Below, piece by piece: positions 45,753 to 55,824 of a stretch of 64,000 bases of DNA. The DNA is from Eubacteriaceae bacterium (GTDB lineage: Bacteria; Bacillota; Clostridia; Lachnospirales; Lachnospiraceae), in assembly GCA_910575665.1 (NCBI GenBank), contig CAJTFB010000001.1:62001-126000 (forward strand), written 5' to 3'. Every line of letters starts with the position of its first letter. The stretch's first letter is position 1. Both the position numbers and the translations under genes were made by a program. The notes under the pieces were generated by a model that searched no databases, was not told the origin of the DNA, and worked only from the letters and a program-made list of their open reading frames with translations.

Positions 45753-46988
45753 TTAACATTCTTTGTGCAGTTCCTCTTTCATGTTTGTTACCTCCATCAA
45801 TTCTTCTAATAGCTGAGTACACTCTGCTTCTGGTACCATCTTTGTTTTCAAGACAGACTGAATCATATGATAAGCCTCTTTCACCTGTGAAAGACTTGGA
45901 ATCTGATTTGATTTTTCTAGTTTTAGCTGTAAATCAGAAATTGTACGGTATGGTTTCACAACGCCATTCTCATACTCCATATTGTTCCAGTTTCTATTTG
46001 GAGTTGAGACTGCTAAACCAATACAACCTATCATAAATTCCATATAATCCGGTTTTTCCTCTAATCCAGCTTCCTTCACCTTCAGAATATCATCCTTATT
46101 TCCTACCTGATATACTTTACAGTTCTTATCTATTTGTTTAATCAGTCTTCCCAACACTTTCTTTGGTCCAAATTCAAGATAATTATGAATTCCTTGATTC
46201 TTCATATATTCTACACTGGAACACCATTTTACAGGATGGAAAATCTGTTTTGTAAGATTTTCCACAATTCCATCGGCACTCCTGTATGGTAATCCTGTTA
46301 CATTAGAAATAACAGGAATGCTTAAATGATGAAAGGAGATATCTTTCAGTGTTTCATGAAAAGCTAATGCAGCCGAAAGCATTGCTTTCGTATGAAAAGC
46401 TGAACTCACTTTTAATTTGACAAATTTAGCATTTTTCTTTCGAAAAGCCTCTTCTGCTCTGTTGATAGCCGATATATTTCCAGCAACGCTCAATTGTTCA
46501 TAAGAATTATAATTTGCGATTGCTGCAAATTCATCTTCATTTGAAACTTGTCTGCATATCTCTTCTACTTGTTCTACTGGAAGGTTCATTACTGCTATCA
46601 TCGCACCATCATCCATGGCTGCTTCCATTAATTCTCCCCTTTTGTGAACAAGTTTCAAAGCATCTTGAAAGCTTACTGCATCCGCACATACTAGCGCAAC
46701 ATATTCTCCTAAGCTGTGTCCAGCTAAAAAAGATGGATTCAGGCTCACTTCTTCTTTGAGCGCCCGATAGGCGGCAATGCTTACTGTCAATATTGCTGGC
46801 TGAGCATTACTTGTCATGGTTAATTTATCTAAATCACCTTCGAAACAAAGTTTTGTCATTTTATATCCTAATACATCTTCACATTCTTCAAATGTTTCCC
46901 TAGCAACAACATAATTATCATATAATTGTTTTCCCATTCCAACATACTGGGAACCCTGACCTGAAAAAACAAATCCTAACTTTTTCAT
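45753..46988 (-). CDS. Discrete malonyl-CoA:ACP acyltransferase (trans-AT)
   Basis: A 411-residue acyltransferase. GFVFSGQGSQYVGMGK at the start, the catalytic Ser92 in AGHSLGEYVAL, the substrate-binding Arg in KRGELM, and the catalytic His in VSSAFHTKAM are all present. Both PKS proteins in the cluster lack an AT domain, so this enzyme probably loads them. The C-terminal ~100 residues (from about YMEFMIGC) are an extension seen in some trans-AT enzymes. The start codon lies two bases after the NRPS stop, with the ribosome binding site (AAGGAG) inside the preceding gene. Confidence 0.92.
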   Translation of the reverse strand: MKKLGFVFSGQGSQYVGMGKQLYDNYVVARETFEECEDVLGYKMTKLCFEGDLDKLTMTSNAQPAILTVSIAAYRALKEEVSLNPSFLAGHSLGEYVALVCADAVSFQDALKLVHKRGELMEAAMDDGAMIAVMNLPVEQVEEICRQVSNEDEFAAIANYNSYEQLSVAGNISAINRAEEAFRKKNAKFVKLKVSSAFHTKAMLSAALAFHETLKDISFHHLSIPVISNVTGLPYRSADGIVENLTKQIFHPVKWCSSVEYMKNQGIHNYLEFGPKKVLGRLIKQIDKNCKVYQVGNKDDILKVKEAGLEEKPDYMEFMIGCIGLAVSTPNRNWNNMEYENGVVKPYRTISDLQLKLEKSNQIPSLSQVKEAYHMIQSVLKTKMVPEAECTQLLEELMEVTNMKEELHKEC

Positions 46989-46990
46989 TT

Positions 46991-49900
46991 CTATTTCATC
47001 TCCTTATGATTTGATGCTTCTTGTACCAATTTCGCCATATACGCAATTGTTGGATTATAGTAACATTTCTCCAACTCAAGTGTTATATCAAATTTCTTTT
47101 CCACTTCTACAACTACCTGTATGATTGTCCAAGAATCTCCTCCTACATCGAAAAAGTCATCGGTTGTACTTATTTTGGATAATCCAAGAATCTCACACCA
47201 GATATCATGTATCTCTTGCTCTATTTTATAGGCAGGAGCGACATAATCGTATTCTATGCAATCATAAGTCTGTACTGTTGGAAGTTTCTTTCGCTCGATT
47301 TTCCCATTTATATTTAATGGCATGTTCTCTAATTGGGTAAACCTGGATGGAATCATATAGTATGGTAATTTTTTTCTTAGAAACTGGCGTAACTCCTTTA
47401 CATCAAGTATATGATTTGCAACATAGAAAGCAGAAAGCTTTGTCTGTTCCCCTATTTCAAATGGAACTACCGCCACTTCTTTTATCGCCTCGTGCGTTCT
47501 TAGCTGATATTCTACCTCGCCTGTCTCCACACGGAATCCTCGAATTTGTAGCTGAGAATCACGTCTTCCTGAATATTCAAAGCTTCCATTCGGATTCTGA
47601 TAACCCAAATCGCCAGTTCGATAAAGCTTCTCACCAGAAATAGGATGCTTTGTAAATACTTTCTGTGTTAGTTCATCCTTTCCTAAATATCCATCCATTA
47701 GTCCGATTCCACCAATACAGATTTCACCTTTGATCCTAAATCCTGCAAGCTGGCCTGACTGATCTAGAATATACGCTTTTGTATTTGCAATAGGGACTCC
47801 TAAACTAATACTTGTCTCCGATTCTTTCGGACACTCTGCAACAAAATGATTCGTCGCATATATTGCTGTCTCCGTCATACCATAGATATCTGCAATCTTG
47901 GCATTAGGAAAGAGCTTATACCAGTTTCGTACTAAATGCGCTGGCAATGCCTCTCCGCCATTAAAGACAAGCTTTAAATCTGGGAGATATTTCTCTTCCT
48001 CAGAGTGCTCCACTTCATGAATAAACATGTTCATAAGAGCAGGCACAAATTGGGTAATGGTCACCTTGTCGTCTAGTAACCTCTTATATAACTTTGCAGG
48101 TTGTTTCACATCTGTTGTTGGGATTATTGTCATCTTTGAACCAACGACCAGTGGCCAGAAGAATTCCCAAACCGAGTCCGTAAAACTTGCTGGTGTCTTT
48201 TGTGCAACCATGTCCTTGTCAGTAAGTGGATAGGTATCTTGTAACCACAAAAGTGTATTTAAAATTGCTCTATGGGAAATCATAACACCTTTTGGCTTTC
48301 CTGTTGACCCAGATGTATATATTACATAAGCCAAATCTTCTGGTCTCACTTTTGTATCCTTATTTGGGTTAACACTTTTATTTTGACAATTCGATATCGC
48401 ACTCTTTGAAACATCCTCTTCAAATTCCGTCTTTTCCAGAATAATAACTTTAGCGCTCTTACAAGCTCTCCTTTTATCTGAATACTTTTTTTCTACCAGG
48501 AAAAGTTCTGGTTTACTATCTGAAAGCATATAGGAAATTCTTTCTTCCGGGTAATCAGGTTCAATCGGTACATACGCACATCCTGATTGAAGGATTCCCA
48601 TTAAACATGCAATTAGCCTCCAGCTCCGTTCCATCATAATGGCTACTAATCCATTCTGCCTCTTTTTATAGGAAAGTATAAGCTTTTTAACATAATCCGC
48701 TCTTTCACTTAGCATTCCATACGTAACTGTGACACCATTATCAATTACTGCTGCAGCCTCTTTATTTACTATAACCTGCCTACGGAATAAATCGGGTATT
48801 AAAAGACTCATGTCATATTTTTCTCTTGTATCATTTATTCTTTGAATCACATCCCATTCTTCCTTTGACAAATATTCAATATCCTTAATTGCTGCTTCCG
48901 GATACAAAGAGACAAAATGAATAATATTCTGAAAATTTTCACAGAATCGTTTTATTGTTTCCTCCTTGAATAAATCCGAAGCATAATGAATGGTAACCGC
49001 AATCTCATTTTCCCAGTTTTCCAATGTAAAAGTAAGATCATACTCGTTTTTCTCCGTAAAAAACGGATATTTTATTTTCTGAATATTCTGGTTTTCAAAA
49101 CTATAATTTTTCGTATGTTCACCAGCATAATTAATCAAAACATCAAAAAGCTCTCCCCTGTTACTTTTTCTTTCCACATCACACAAACTTATCATCTGTT
49201 CAAATTGGTAATCCTGATTTGCATATGTATTAAGACAATCCTGTTTGACTTTTAAGAGTAATTCCCCAAATGACTGTTCTGCATCCACCGTATTCCTCAA
49301 TACCACAGTATTAATAAATAAACCGATCGTATTCTGTACCTGCTTATTGGTTCTACCCGATATTGGGGTTCCAATTAAAATATCATTCTGATTTGAAAGT
49401 TTATTTAGTAAAACAGTCAATGTCGCACTTATAGTCATAAACATAGTTGTTTTATAGTCTTTATTTATTTGCCCCAAACGCTCTACATCATCTGTCGGAA
49501 CTGTAAAGAACTGTAAACGATGAAACATATCACTCCTGGATTCTTTTCTTTCAAAATCAATTGGCAGTTCCAGTTTTGGGATTTTTCCACTAAGTTTTTC
49601 TTTCCAGTATTCTTCCTGCTTTTTCACTTTAGGAGAATTTAAAAAACGATTCTGCCAATGTGCATAGTCTACATATTGAATCTCCTGTTTTTCAAGTGGA
49701 ATAGACACACCTGTAACAAGACATTGATAGATTGTAAATAGCTCATGCAAAAATATTTCTGTGGACCATCCATCTGTTATGATATGATGAATATTAAAAA
49801 AGAGGATATAGTCTTTTGTGTCGATACAGTATGCACTAACACGCATTAATGGGCCTGTTTTTAAATCAAATGGCTTGATTAAATCTTCTTCTACTGCCTG

Positions 49901-50200
49901 TTCAATAAATTGTTCTTTCTCTTCCTTGCTATCCCCTTCTGCATCTATGCATGTAATGGTATACTCCAATTTTTCCAAAACAAACTGCTTTGGTTCTTTT
50001 TCTTCTATATCAAAAACAGTTCTCAGACTAAAATGTCTTTCTGCCATTTTATTCAATGCTTCTGTTAGAACCTGGAGTTTTATCTCTTCCTTACACCGAA
50101 TAGCTACGGGCTGATTGAATATTCCATTATTGGAACTTAATTGCTCCTGAAACCAGAATCTTTTCTGGGAGTGGGATAAGCTATAGGCCTGTCTCATCAT
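46991..50200 (-). CDS. Nonribosomal peptide synthetase, C-A-PCP, unusual A-domain code
   Basis: A 1069-residue single module: C domain with HHIITDG at 138-144, A domain (~465-960) with YTSGSTGKPKG, IYGMTETA and LYRTGDLG, and PCP with Ser1023 in DVGGDSWTI. By alignment to GrsA the pocket reads T-D-W-Q-F-G-I-I-Y-K. Position 235 is Thr, not the Asp that binds the alpha-amino group, and Asp appears at 236 (local sequence SFTDSVWEFFW). This shift occurs in beta-alanine-type domains. The neighbouring A-PCP protein has the same code except I330V. No thioesterase. The PCP is followed only by a short tail. ATG 50200 after GGAAGGTGAA. Confidence 0.9.
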   Translation of the reverse strand: MMRQAYSLSHSQKRFWFQEQLSSNNGIFNQPVAIRCKEEIKLQVLTEALNKMAERHFSLRTVFDIEEKEPKQFVLEKLEYTITCIDAEGDSKEEKEQFIEQAVEEDLIKPFDLKTGPLMRVSAYCIDTKDYILFFNIHHIITDGWSTEIFLHELFTIYQCLVTGVSIPLEKQEIQYVDYAHWQNRFLNSPKVKKQEEYWKEKLSGKIPKLELPIDFERKESRSDMFHRLQFFTVPTDDVERLGQINKDYKTTMFMTISATLTVLLNKLSNQNDILIGTPISGRTNKQVQNTIGLFINTVVLRNTVDAEQSFGELLLKVKQDCLNTYANQDYQFEQMISLCDVERKSNRGELFDVLINYAGEHTKNYSFENQNIQKIKYPFFTEKNEYDLTFTLENWENEIAVTIHYASDLFKEETIKRFCENFQNIIHFVSLYPEAAIKDIEYLSKEEWDVIQRINDTREKYDMSLLIPDLFRRQVIVNKEAAAVIDNGVTVTYGMLSERADYVKKLILSYKKRQNGLVAIMMERSWRLIACLMGILQSGCAYVPIEPDYPEERISYMLSDSKPELFLVEKKYSDKRRACKSAKVIILEKTEFEEDVSKSAISNCQNKSVNPNKDTKVRPEDLAYVIYTSGSTGKPKGVMISHRAILNTLLWLQDTYPLTDKDMVAQKTPASFTDSVWEFFWPLVVGSKMTIIPTTDVKQPAKLYKRLLDDKVTITQFVPALMNMFIHEVEHSEEEKYLPDLKLVFNGGEALPAHLVRNWYKLFPNAKIADIYGMTETAIYATNHFVAECPKESETSISLGVPIANTKAYILDQSGQLAGFRIKGEICIGGIGLMDGYLGKDELTQKVFTKHPISGEKLYRTGDLGYQNPNGSFEYSGRRDSQLQIRGFRVETGEVEYQLRTHEAIKEVAVVPFEIGEQTKLSAFYVANHILDVKELRQFLRKKLPYYMIPSRFTQLENMPLNINGKIERKKLPTVQTYDCIEYDYVAPAYKIEQEIHDIWCEILGLSKISTTDDFFDVGGDSWTIIQVVVEVEKKFDITLELEKCYYNPTIAYMAKLVQEASNHKEMK

Positions 50201-50216
50201 TTCACCTTCCCTTTAA

Positions 50217-51854
50217 CTAATTGCATTTTTCATACAAAGTACCTTCACACCACACATATTTTGTCTGTCCCCATTCAGTAGCTGAATATACATCTGGGAA
50301 AAAACCTGTACCTAAATAGTTTGCACTTGTATTACAAAGTACAGGGATACCACTCATTTTCCCATATTCTCTTAGAAGTTCATAGACTGTTTTATTATCT
50401 TCTGATGATATCGTCTGTAACCTTGCCGTACCATCAAGATGACAAATCGCGTCTATTTTTCCTTTCCACTCTTCTTTCAGCGTATGGTCAAAAAGCATAT
50501 ATGGATCTCTTATTCCAGGTGAAAATATTTCCTGTGCATATTCTTCCATACACATAGGAGATACAGGCCTGTAATTTTCACGCTTTTTAATCTTGTTTAA
50601 GCGTTCTTTCATATCGTTATTTACTGCTGGTGCAATGATGCTTCGGTTCCCCAACGCCCGAGGGCCTAGTTCTGCCTTCCCATGTAAAAAGACAACTGGC
50701 TCGTCTGTCTCATACAATAGTTTTGCAAGTTCCTTTATTGTGCAATCTCGACTTGTAAAACCTTCTGCAGGTTTATTTTTTATAATTGGAAATCCACTAT
50801 AAACAGACCATTCCAAAGCAGGATTTTCTGACTGACAGTACATTTCGCAACAAGCGGCACCAATTGCTGAGCCTGTATCATTTGTAAACGGGGATACAAA
50901 TATTTCTTGGAACAGCCCACTTGCACGAATAGCGCTATTCCATTTAATGTTTAACGAACAGCCTCCTGCAAAGCAGAAATTATTGGATTTCTGCCCATGT
51001 CTCTTAAAATAGTTCCTCAAAGATGAAATAATTTTCTGTTCCAGGTAGATATGGAAGGTCAGCAGTATATCTTCATGAGGAATCTTATTCGCCTCTGCAT
51101 ATTCTCTCATCTTTTCAGAGAACAACCAGTTAAAGGACATAGTAGGGGAAAAATGCTGTTTGTATATGATATCAAATTGTTTTAGCACATCTTCTCTAAA
51201 TGTGCCTTTTGCTATATATGCCATCACTTTTCCTGCTACAGATAAATCATCTACGCTTGGACTTTTACCATCTACACAATAAGGTCTAAAATGCAGGGCA
51301 AAAAGTGAGTATATATTTCCTATCAGCATAAATAATGGTCCACAATTCTCTAATATTCTATTGGCTGGATCAAAATAGTAAAGACGTGGATGCATACCAC
51401 CATCATAAACTAATATATAAGCTGATTCTTTGCTTTTTGCAAATGGACTTGCACAGTAAGAACTTAATACATGAGTAGTAGAGTGCATATAACTTTTATA
51501 AGGAAAATATCTTTCCTTTAATATAAGCTGATCTCCTAAATAGCATTTTAGTGAATCTGCCGATAGTCTTTTTTCGCGGTAGGGTGCAGCTTTGATGGAA
51601 ACGGACTTCCCACCTGAACAAGTTTTTATGATACTCTCATCGAGTCCATCCCATCCATCTACAATAAAATGGTCAACATCATCCAGGCTATATCCATTCT
51701 GTTCTAAAACTTCCTGAACGAAATCCAAATCATCAATGCAGCTAAAACGTTTATGATTCTTGCACTTCTCATATTCGTAACTAAATATCAGTTTATGATC
51801 ATCAATTAATGCTACACATCCATCATGAGTTAACTTAATTCCGCAAATTATCAT
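50217..51854 (-). CDS. O-carbamoyltransferase (NodU/TobZ/CmcH family)
   Basis: A 545-residue enzyme. The Kae1/YrdC-like layout is visible: N-terminal ICGIKLTHDGCVALID, ILVYDGGMHPRLYY, FAGGCSLNIKWNSAI, then the carbamoyl-adenylate site LHGKAELGPRALGNRSIIAP and the C-terminal PVLCNTSANYLG. These enzymes use carbamoyl phosphate and ATP to carbamoylate a hydroxyl group in nodulation factors, tobramycin or cephamycins. In this cluster the hydroxyl could be the one made by the KR of the preceding PKS. ATG 51854 follows TTAGGAGGAAGATT. Length is normal. Confidence 0.93.
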   Translation of the reverse strand: MIICGIKLTHDGCVALIDDHKLIFSYEYEKCKNHKRFSCIDDLDFVQEVLEQNGYSLDDVDHFIVDGWDGLDESIIKTCSGGKSVSIKAAPYREKRLSADSLKCYLGDQLILKERYFPYKSYMHSTTHVLSSYCASPFAKSKESAYILVYDGGMHPRLYYFDPANRILENCGPLFMLIGNIYSLFALHFRPYCVDGKSPSVDDLSVAGKVMAYIAKGTFREDVLKQFDIIYKQHFSPTMSFNWLFSEKMREYAEANKIPHEDILLTFHIYLEQKIISSLRNYFKRHGQKSNNFCFAGGCSLNIKWNSAIRASGLFQEIFVSPFTNDTGSAIGAACCEMYCQSENPALEWSVYSGFPIIKNKPAEGFTSRDCTIKELAKLLYETDEPVVFLHGKAELGPRALGNRSIIAPAVNNDMKERLNKIKKRENYRPVSPMCMEEYAQEIFSPGIRDPYMLFDHTLKEEWKGKIDAICHLDGTARLQTISSEDNKTVYELLREYGKMSGIPVLCNTSANYLGTGFFPDVYSATEWGQTKYVWCEGTLYEKCN

Positions 51855-51868
51855 AATCTTCCTCCTAA

Positions 51869-54800
51869 TTAGTAATCTGAAAAGTGTCTTGGAAGTATTG
51901 TAATTTTATCTGTATCGTCCATGCCCTCTTCATCAATTCTCTCGCTTAATGCTGCGACTGTAGGTTCCTGATAAAATACTTCAATTGGCAAATCATTATG
52001 AAATTCATTACGTACACGCCCTAATACACTCATTAACAGTAAAGAATCCCCAATTTCAAAAAATTCTTGATAAATATCAACTTCACTAATACCGAGTACT
52101 TCACCCCAAATCTGCCCTATTTTTTGTTCAGTTTCACTATAAACACCAACTTCCCTGCCAATTAGCACCACCTTAGCCTGAACTTCATCTACAGGATATT
52201 CAAAAGATTCTATCGTGCTCCTTAATTTTTCTTCAAATGAAACAATCGCTGAACCTATAGAAACATTTCGTTTCATTTCTTCTTTGATGGTATTATTATT
52301 TTCTATCTTTTCTTTTAACTCATCATATTCCTCCAAAATATCTTTCCATTGGTTAATCAGATCTTTCTTTATTGTAATACTCTGCTCCTCGTCAAAAATC
52401 TCCTCAGCTGCATTCACTTGGAAGAAATCTAATGCACTTTTCAATGAATTCTTATGAAATCTTGCAATCACAGGATTTATTACCTGGTACTTGCAAACCA
52501 TATCCATGATTTTTGCAAATTCCTCTGAAGACAAAGGATAGACTATTGCCGCATTTTGAGCTGTCCCTGTCTCCATCTTTTCGGTAGCTGCTTCAAAATC
52601 TGTCCAAATTAAGGATAAAACTGCAGTCTCTCTTGAGTCTTTTCCGAATGCAAATTGATTTAAGAACGCATTCCCTGCTGCATAACTTCCTAATCCAGGT
52701 CCTCCGATAATGGATGCTACGCTTGAGAACAAAATGAAGAAATCCAGTCTTTGCTCTCGAAATAATTCATCGAGCACCATCGTTCCATATACTTTGGAAG
52801 CCACGTCTTCCTGCATTTTTTTATTATCCAATTCTACTACTGGCGTTTCATTAAGGTTCATGGTCATATTTATAACACCATTGACTTTTCCATACTTTTC
52901 TTCTACTAACTGTATAATTTCACGCATACGCATCTTGTCTGAAATGTCTGCTGAATAATAATCAATGCTGGATTCTAGCCGTTCTAATTTCATGATTCGG
53001 CGAATTGCTTTCTTTTCCGTTTCTATAGTCGTACTCTGTAATGTTTTTTCCCATGTATCTCTTTCTGGCAAATTTGTCCTTCCAAGAATTACAAGATGTA
53101 CCGGATTCTTATCCGTCAAATATTTACACATTTCGTATCCTAGTCTACCAAGACCGCCACACACAATATATACGCCATCTTTCTTGATTTTCAACTCTCT
53201 CTTTGGAAGTGAACTACAGTCCATTTTAGAAAGATTTTGCGTATAAAGTCCATCTTTAGTAATTAAGAGATTACTTTGTCTGTTGTTTTGGATGTTAACA
53301 AGTTGCGTAATTATGATATCCGCCAGTCTGGTAAACTCTTGATATGTATGATCTACAGTAATGCTACAGTAAGAAATATCACTGCATTCCTGTGCCATGA
53401 CTTTCAACATTGCTGGAATCATAGAATAGTCCATACTATGTGTAAGTTCAGGTTCTTTTCCCTCCAAAACAGTTAGAAGAGTAAATGGATTCTTTTTCTG
53501 GTGATTATACAGGCAATTTATAATAGTAAGCATCCCCATATAATCATTCTCTATATATTCTTTTACATCTTCTACCACTTCTGTAGCAACATCATGATTG
53601 GAGAAATTCCAGAAATCAATGATTCCCTGCAGTTTCAGAGCTAATCCATAAATCATCTCACAAAACTTTTTACATTCCTCTTGTTTCAGTGGGTTAAGGG
53701 TACAAACGTCGGCAACCATACTAAAATCATTCGTAGTCTGGACCACTTCGATTACCTTTTGATTCTTTTCTCGAAGGCATTCTACTATAGCTTGTTCTAA
53801 CGGGTTGTCTTTCTTCAAAACAATCCATAATTTTTTCTCTTGCCAATTGAAAACTTCTTTTGTTTTCTTCGTTTCCTTCTTCCAGCACATTTCATAAAAA
53901 TAATCTTTTATATCTTCTGGCTTGTCTGCAAACTCGCTATAATCATGTTCAGTAACATACTCAACCCAATATCTTTTCTTTTCAAATGGATAAACAGGCA
54001 AAGAAACATGGTAGTTTCCATTTTCAAATAATTCTTCCCATTTTACATTGGCACCGTCTAAATAGGCATCCAAACGGTCTTCTATTTGAGGAAATGCTCT
54101 TTTATCACAAATATCATCTTTTAAAGTACAATTTTCCTGATACCAAATGCCTTCTTTTTTCAGCCCAATACGTTTTTTTCTTGGTGTAAGAAGTATTTTT
54201 AATAATTTTTTGCTCAGATCCTGTTTTGATTTTGCTTGTATAGCTAAACGGTATTGGTAATGTCCTCGCCTGCAGCAGCTTGTGTAACAAATATTTGCAA
54301 AACTCTCTTTCGCATCCTGAAAGTATAGTAGGTAATTTTTCATTAAGTTTTCAAACGGTTCTTTACTTTTGGCAGAAATGGTGAATACCTTCAAATCATT
54401 GTATGATTCACAATCTACCTGTTCCTGATTATATTCTTCTAAAATAACATGGCAATTAGTTCCTGCCAGACCGAATGCGCTCACTCCAGCTCTTCGCCTT
54501 TGTCCCTCTGAAACGACCCATTCCTTTGTTTTTTTATTAATATAGACTGGCATATCTATAAAATCAATAAAACTATTTGGTCTATGGAAATTCAACAACC
54601 CAGGTATTTTCTTATGATACAAAGCTAACACTGTTTTCATAAGCCCTACCAAACCTGCCGCCGTATCTAGATGACCTACATTTGTTTTTAAAGCACCTAG
54701 TGCACAAAATTGCTTCTTGTCTGTATATGCTTCAAATGCCTTTGAAATACCTTCTATTTCAATCGGATCTCCCAATTTTGTTGCAGTACCGTGTGTTTCA

Positions 54801-55819
54801 ATATAGGTTATCGTTTCAGGATCTACACCCGCATTTCTCCATGCTTCCTTAATCAATTCCGCTTGTGCGGCTCCATTTGGTGCAGTAATTCCATTCGTCT
54901 TTCCATCCGAATTCATGGAACTTCCTTTAATAACAGCATAAATGTGGTCATGGTCTTTCTTTGCCTGTTCCAGGCATTTCAATACAACGACTCCACAACC
55001 TTCTCCCCAGACTGTTCCATTTGCCCCGTCATCAAAAGTTTGTATTTTATAATCTGGTGAGGCAATTCCAATATCCTGTAAGCCTTCATCAACCGGAAAT
55101 AACGTTAGATTGATTCCTCCTGCAATTGCCATATCACAGTCACCTGTAATTAATCCTCTGATGGCATGATGTACAGCAGCTAATGATGCGGAGCAGGCTG
55201 TATCAATCATATTACTTGCACTAGAAAGGTTTAATAAATAGGATATTCTGCTAGCAATAATAGAGATTGTATTACCAGGTAATGCATAAGGCTGCATATT
55301 CTGAATCAGCTTTAGGTAATCAGCATCGGTGTCACCAACATATACGCCGGTCCTGGAATGTTCAAGCATACGCTCTGAATATCCTGCATCCTCAAGTGCA
55401 TTCCACGTAACCTCCAAAAAAATTCTCTGAAGTGGATCCATCAGTTTTGCTTCTTCTTGGGAAATTCCAAAAAACTTTGCATCAAACTGGTCAATGTGAT
55501 CAAAATAAGCACCTTTCCGATATATAATATCAAGTGCATCAGCACCGTTAAAATAGTCTCGAATCGGAATTTCTACATCATGTTTTCTTTCCTTAGGAAA
55601 TTCCCGAATCAAATCCACGCCCTCTGATAAACTATTCCAAAATTCTTCTATTGTTTCAGCTTGTGGAAAACGACATGCCATTCCAATCACAGCAATATCT
55701 TCCGTCTTTACTGTTTGGTTCTCATTTTCAAAGAGTTCCTTCAGCATGATCAATGCCTTTTCTTTTGGCAGCTTCTTCTCCGCTACTTGAGACAGAATAT
55801 AATTTTTGATTTGTTTCAT
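51869..55819 (-). CDS. Polyketide synthase, KS-KR-ACP without AT
   Basis: A 1316-residue PKS. N-terminal docking helices (KNYILSQVAEKKLPKEKAL), KS with Cys209 (IDTACSAS), His343 (ETHGTATKLGDP) and His383 (NVGHLDTAA), a linker without any AT motif, a KR with GGLGRLG (888-894), Ser/Tyr/Asn residues in FSSVAS and GSYAAGNAFLN, and a C-terminal ACP with Ser1259 in EIGDSLLL. The KR should give a beta-hydroxy intermediate. The KR segment that usually reads GVIHAAG is GVINMTM, an unusual change away from the catalytic residues. Malonyl loading is presumably by the discrete acyltransferase. It lies five bases after the A-PCP protein. Confidence 0.92.
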   Translation of the reverse strand: MKQIKNYILSQVAEKKLPKEKALIMLKELFENENQTVKTEDIAVIGMACRFPQAETIEEFWNSLSEGVDLIREFPKERKHDVEIPIRDYFNGADALDIIYRKGAYFDHIDQFDAKFFGISQEEAKLMDPLQRIFLEVTWNALEDAGYSERMLEHSRTGVYVGDTDADYLKLIQNMQPYALPGNTISIIASRISYLLNLSSASNMIDTACSASLAAVHHAIRGLITGDCDMAIAGGINLTLFPVDEGLQDIGIASPDYKIQTFDDGANGTVWGEGCGVVVLKCLEQAKKDHDHIYAVIKGSSMNSDGKTNGITAPNGAAQAELIKEAWRNAGVDPETITYIETHGTATKLGDPIEIEGISKAFEAYTDKKQFCALGALKTNVGHLDTAAGLVGLMKTVLALYHKKIPGLLNFHRPNSFIDFIDMPVYINKKTKEWVVSEGQRRRAGVSAFGLAGTNCHVILEEYNQEQVDCESYNDLKVFTISAKSKEPFENLMKNYLLYFQDAKESFANICYTSCCRRGHYQYRLAIQAKSKQDLSKKLLKILLTPRKKRIGLKKEGIWYQENCTLKDDICDKRAFPQIEDRLDAYLDGANVKWEELFENGNYHVSLPVYPFEKKRYWVEYVTEHDYSEFADKPEDIKDYFYEMCWKKETKKTKEVFNWQEKKLWIVLKKDNPLEQAIVECLREKNQKVIEVVQTTNDFSMVADVCTLNPLKQEECKKFCEMIYGLALKLQGIIDFWNFSNHDVATEVVEDVKEYIENDYMGMLTIINCLYNHQKKNPFTLLTVLEGKEPELTHSMDYSMIPAMLKVMAQECSDISYCSITVDHTYQEFTRLADIIITQLVNIQNNRQSNLLITKDGLYTQNLSKMDCSSLPKRELKIKKDGVYIVCGGLGRLGYEMCKYLTDKNPVHLVILGRTNLPERDTWEKTLQSTTIETEKKAIRRIMKLERLESSIDYYSADISDKMRMREIIQLVEEKYGKVNGVINMTMNLNETPVVELDNKKMQEDVASKVYGTMVLDELFREQRLDFFILFSSVASIIGGPGLGSYAAGNAFLNQFAFGKDSRETAVLSLIWTDFEAATEKMETGTAQNAAIVYPLSSEEFAKIMDMVCKYQVINPVIARFHKNSLKSALDFFQVNAAEEIFDEEQSITIKKDLINQWKDILEEYDELKEKIENNNTIKEEMKRNVSIGSAIVSFEEKLRSTIESFEYPVDEVQAKVVLIGREVGVYSETEQKIGQIWGEVLGISEVDIYQEFFEIGDSLLLMSVLGRVRNEFHNDLPIEVFYQEPTVAALSERIDEEGMDDTDKITILPRHFSDY

Positions 55820-55824
55820 TCAAT

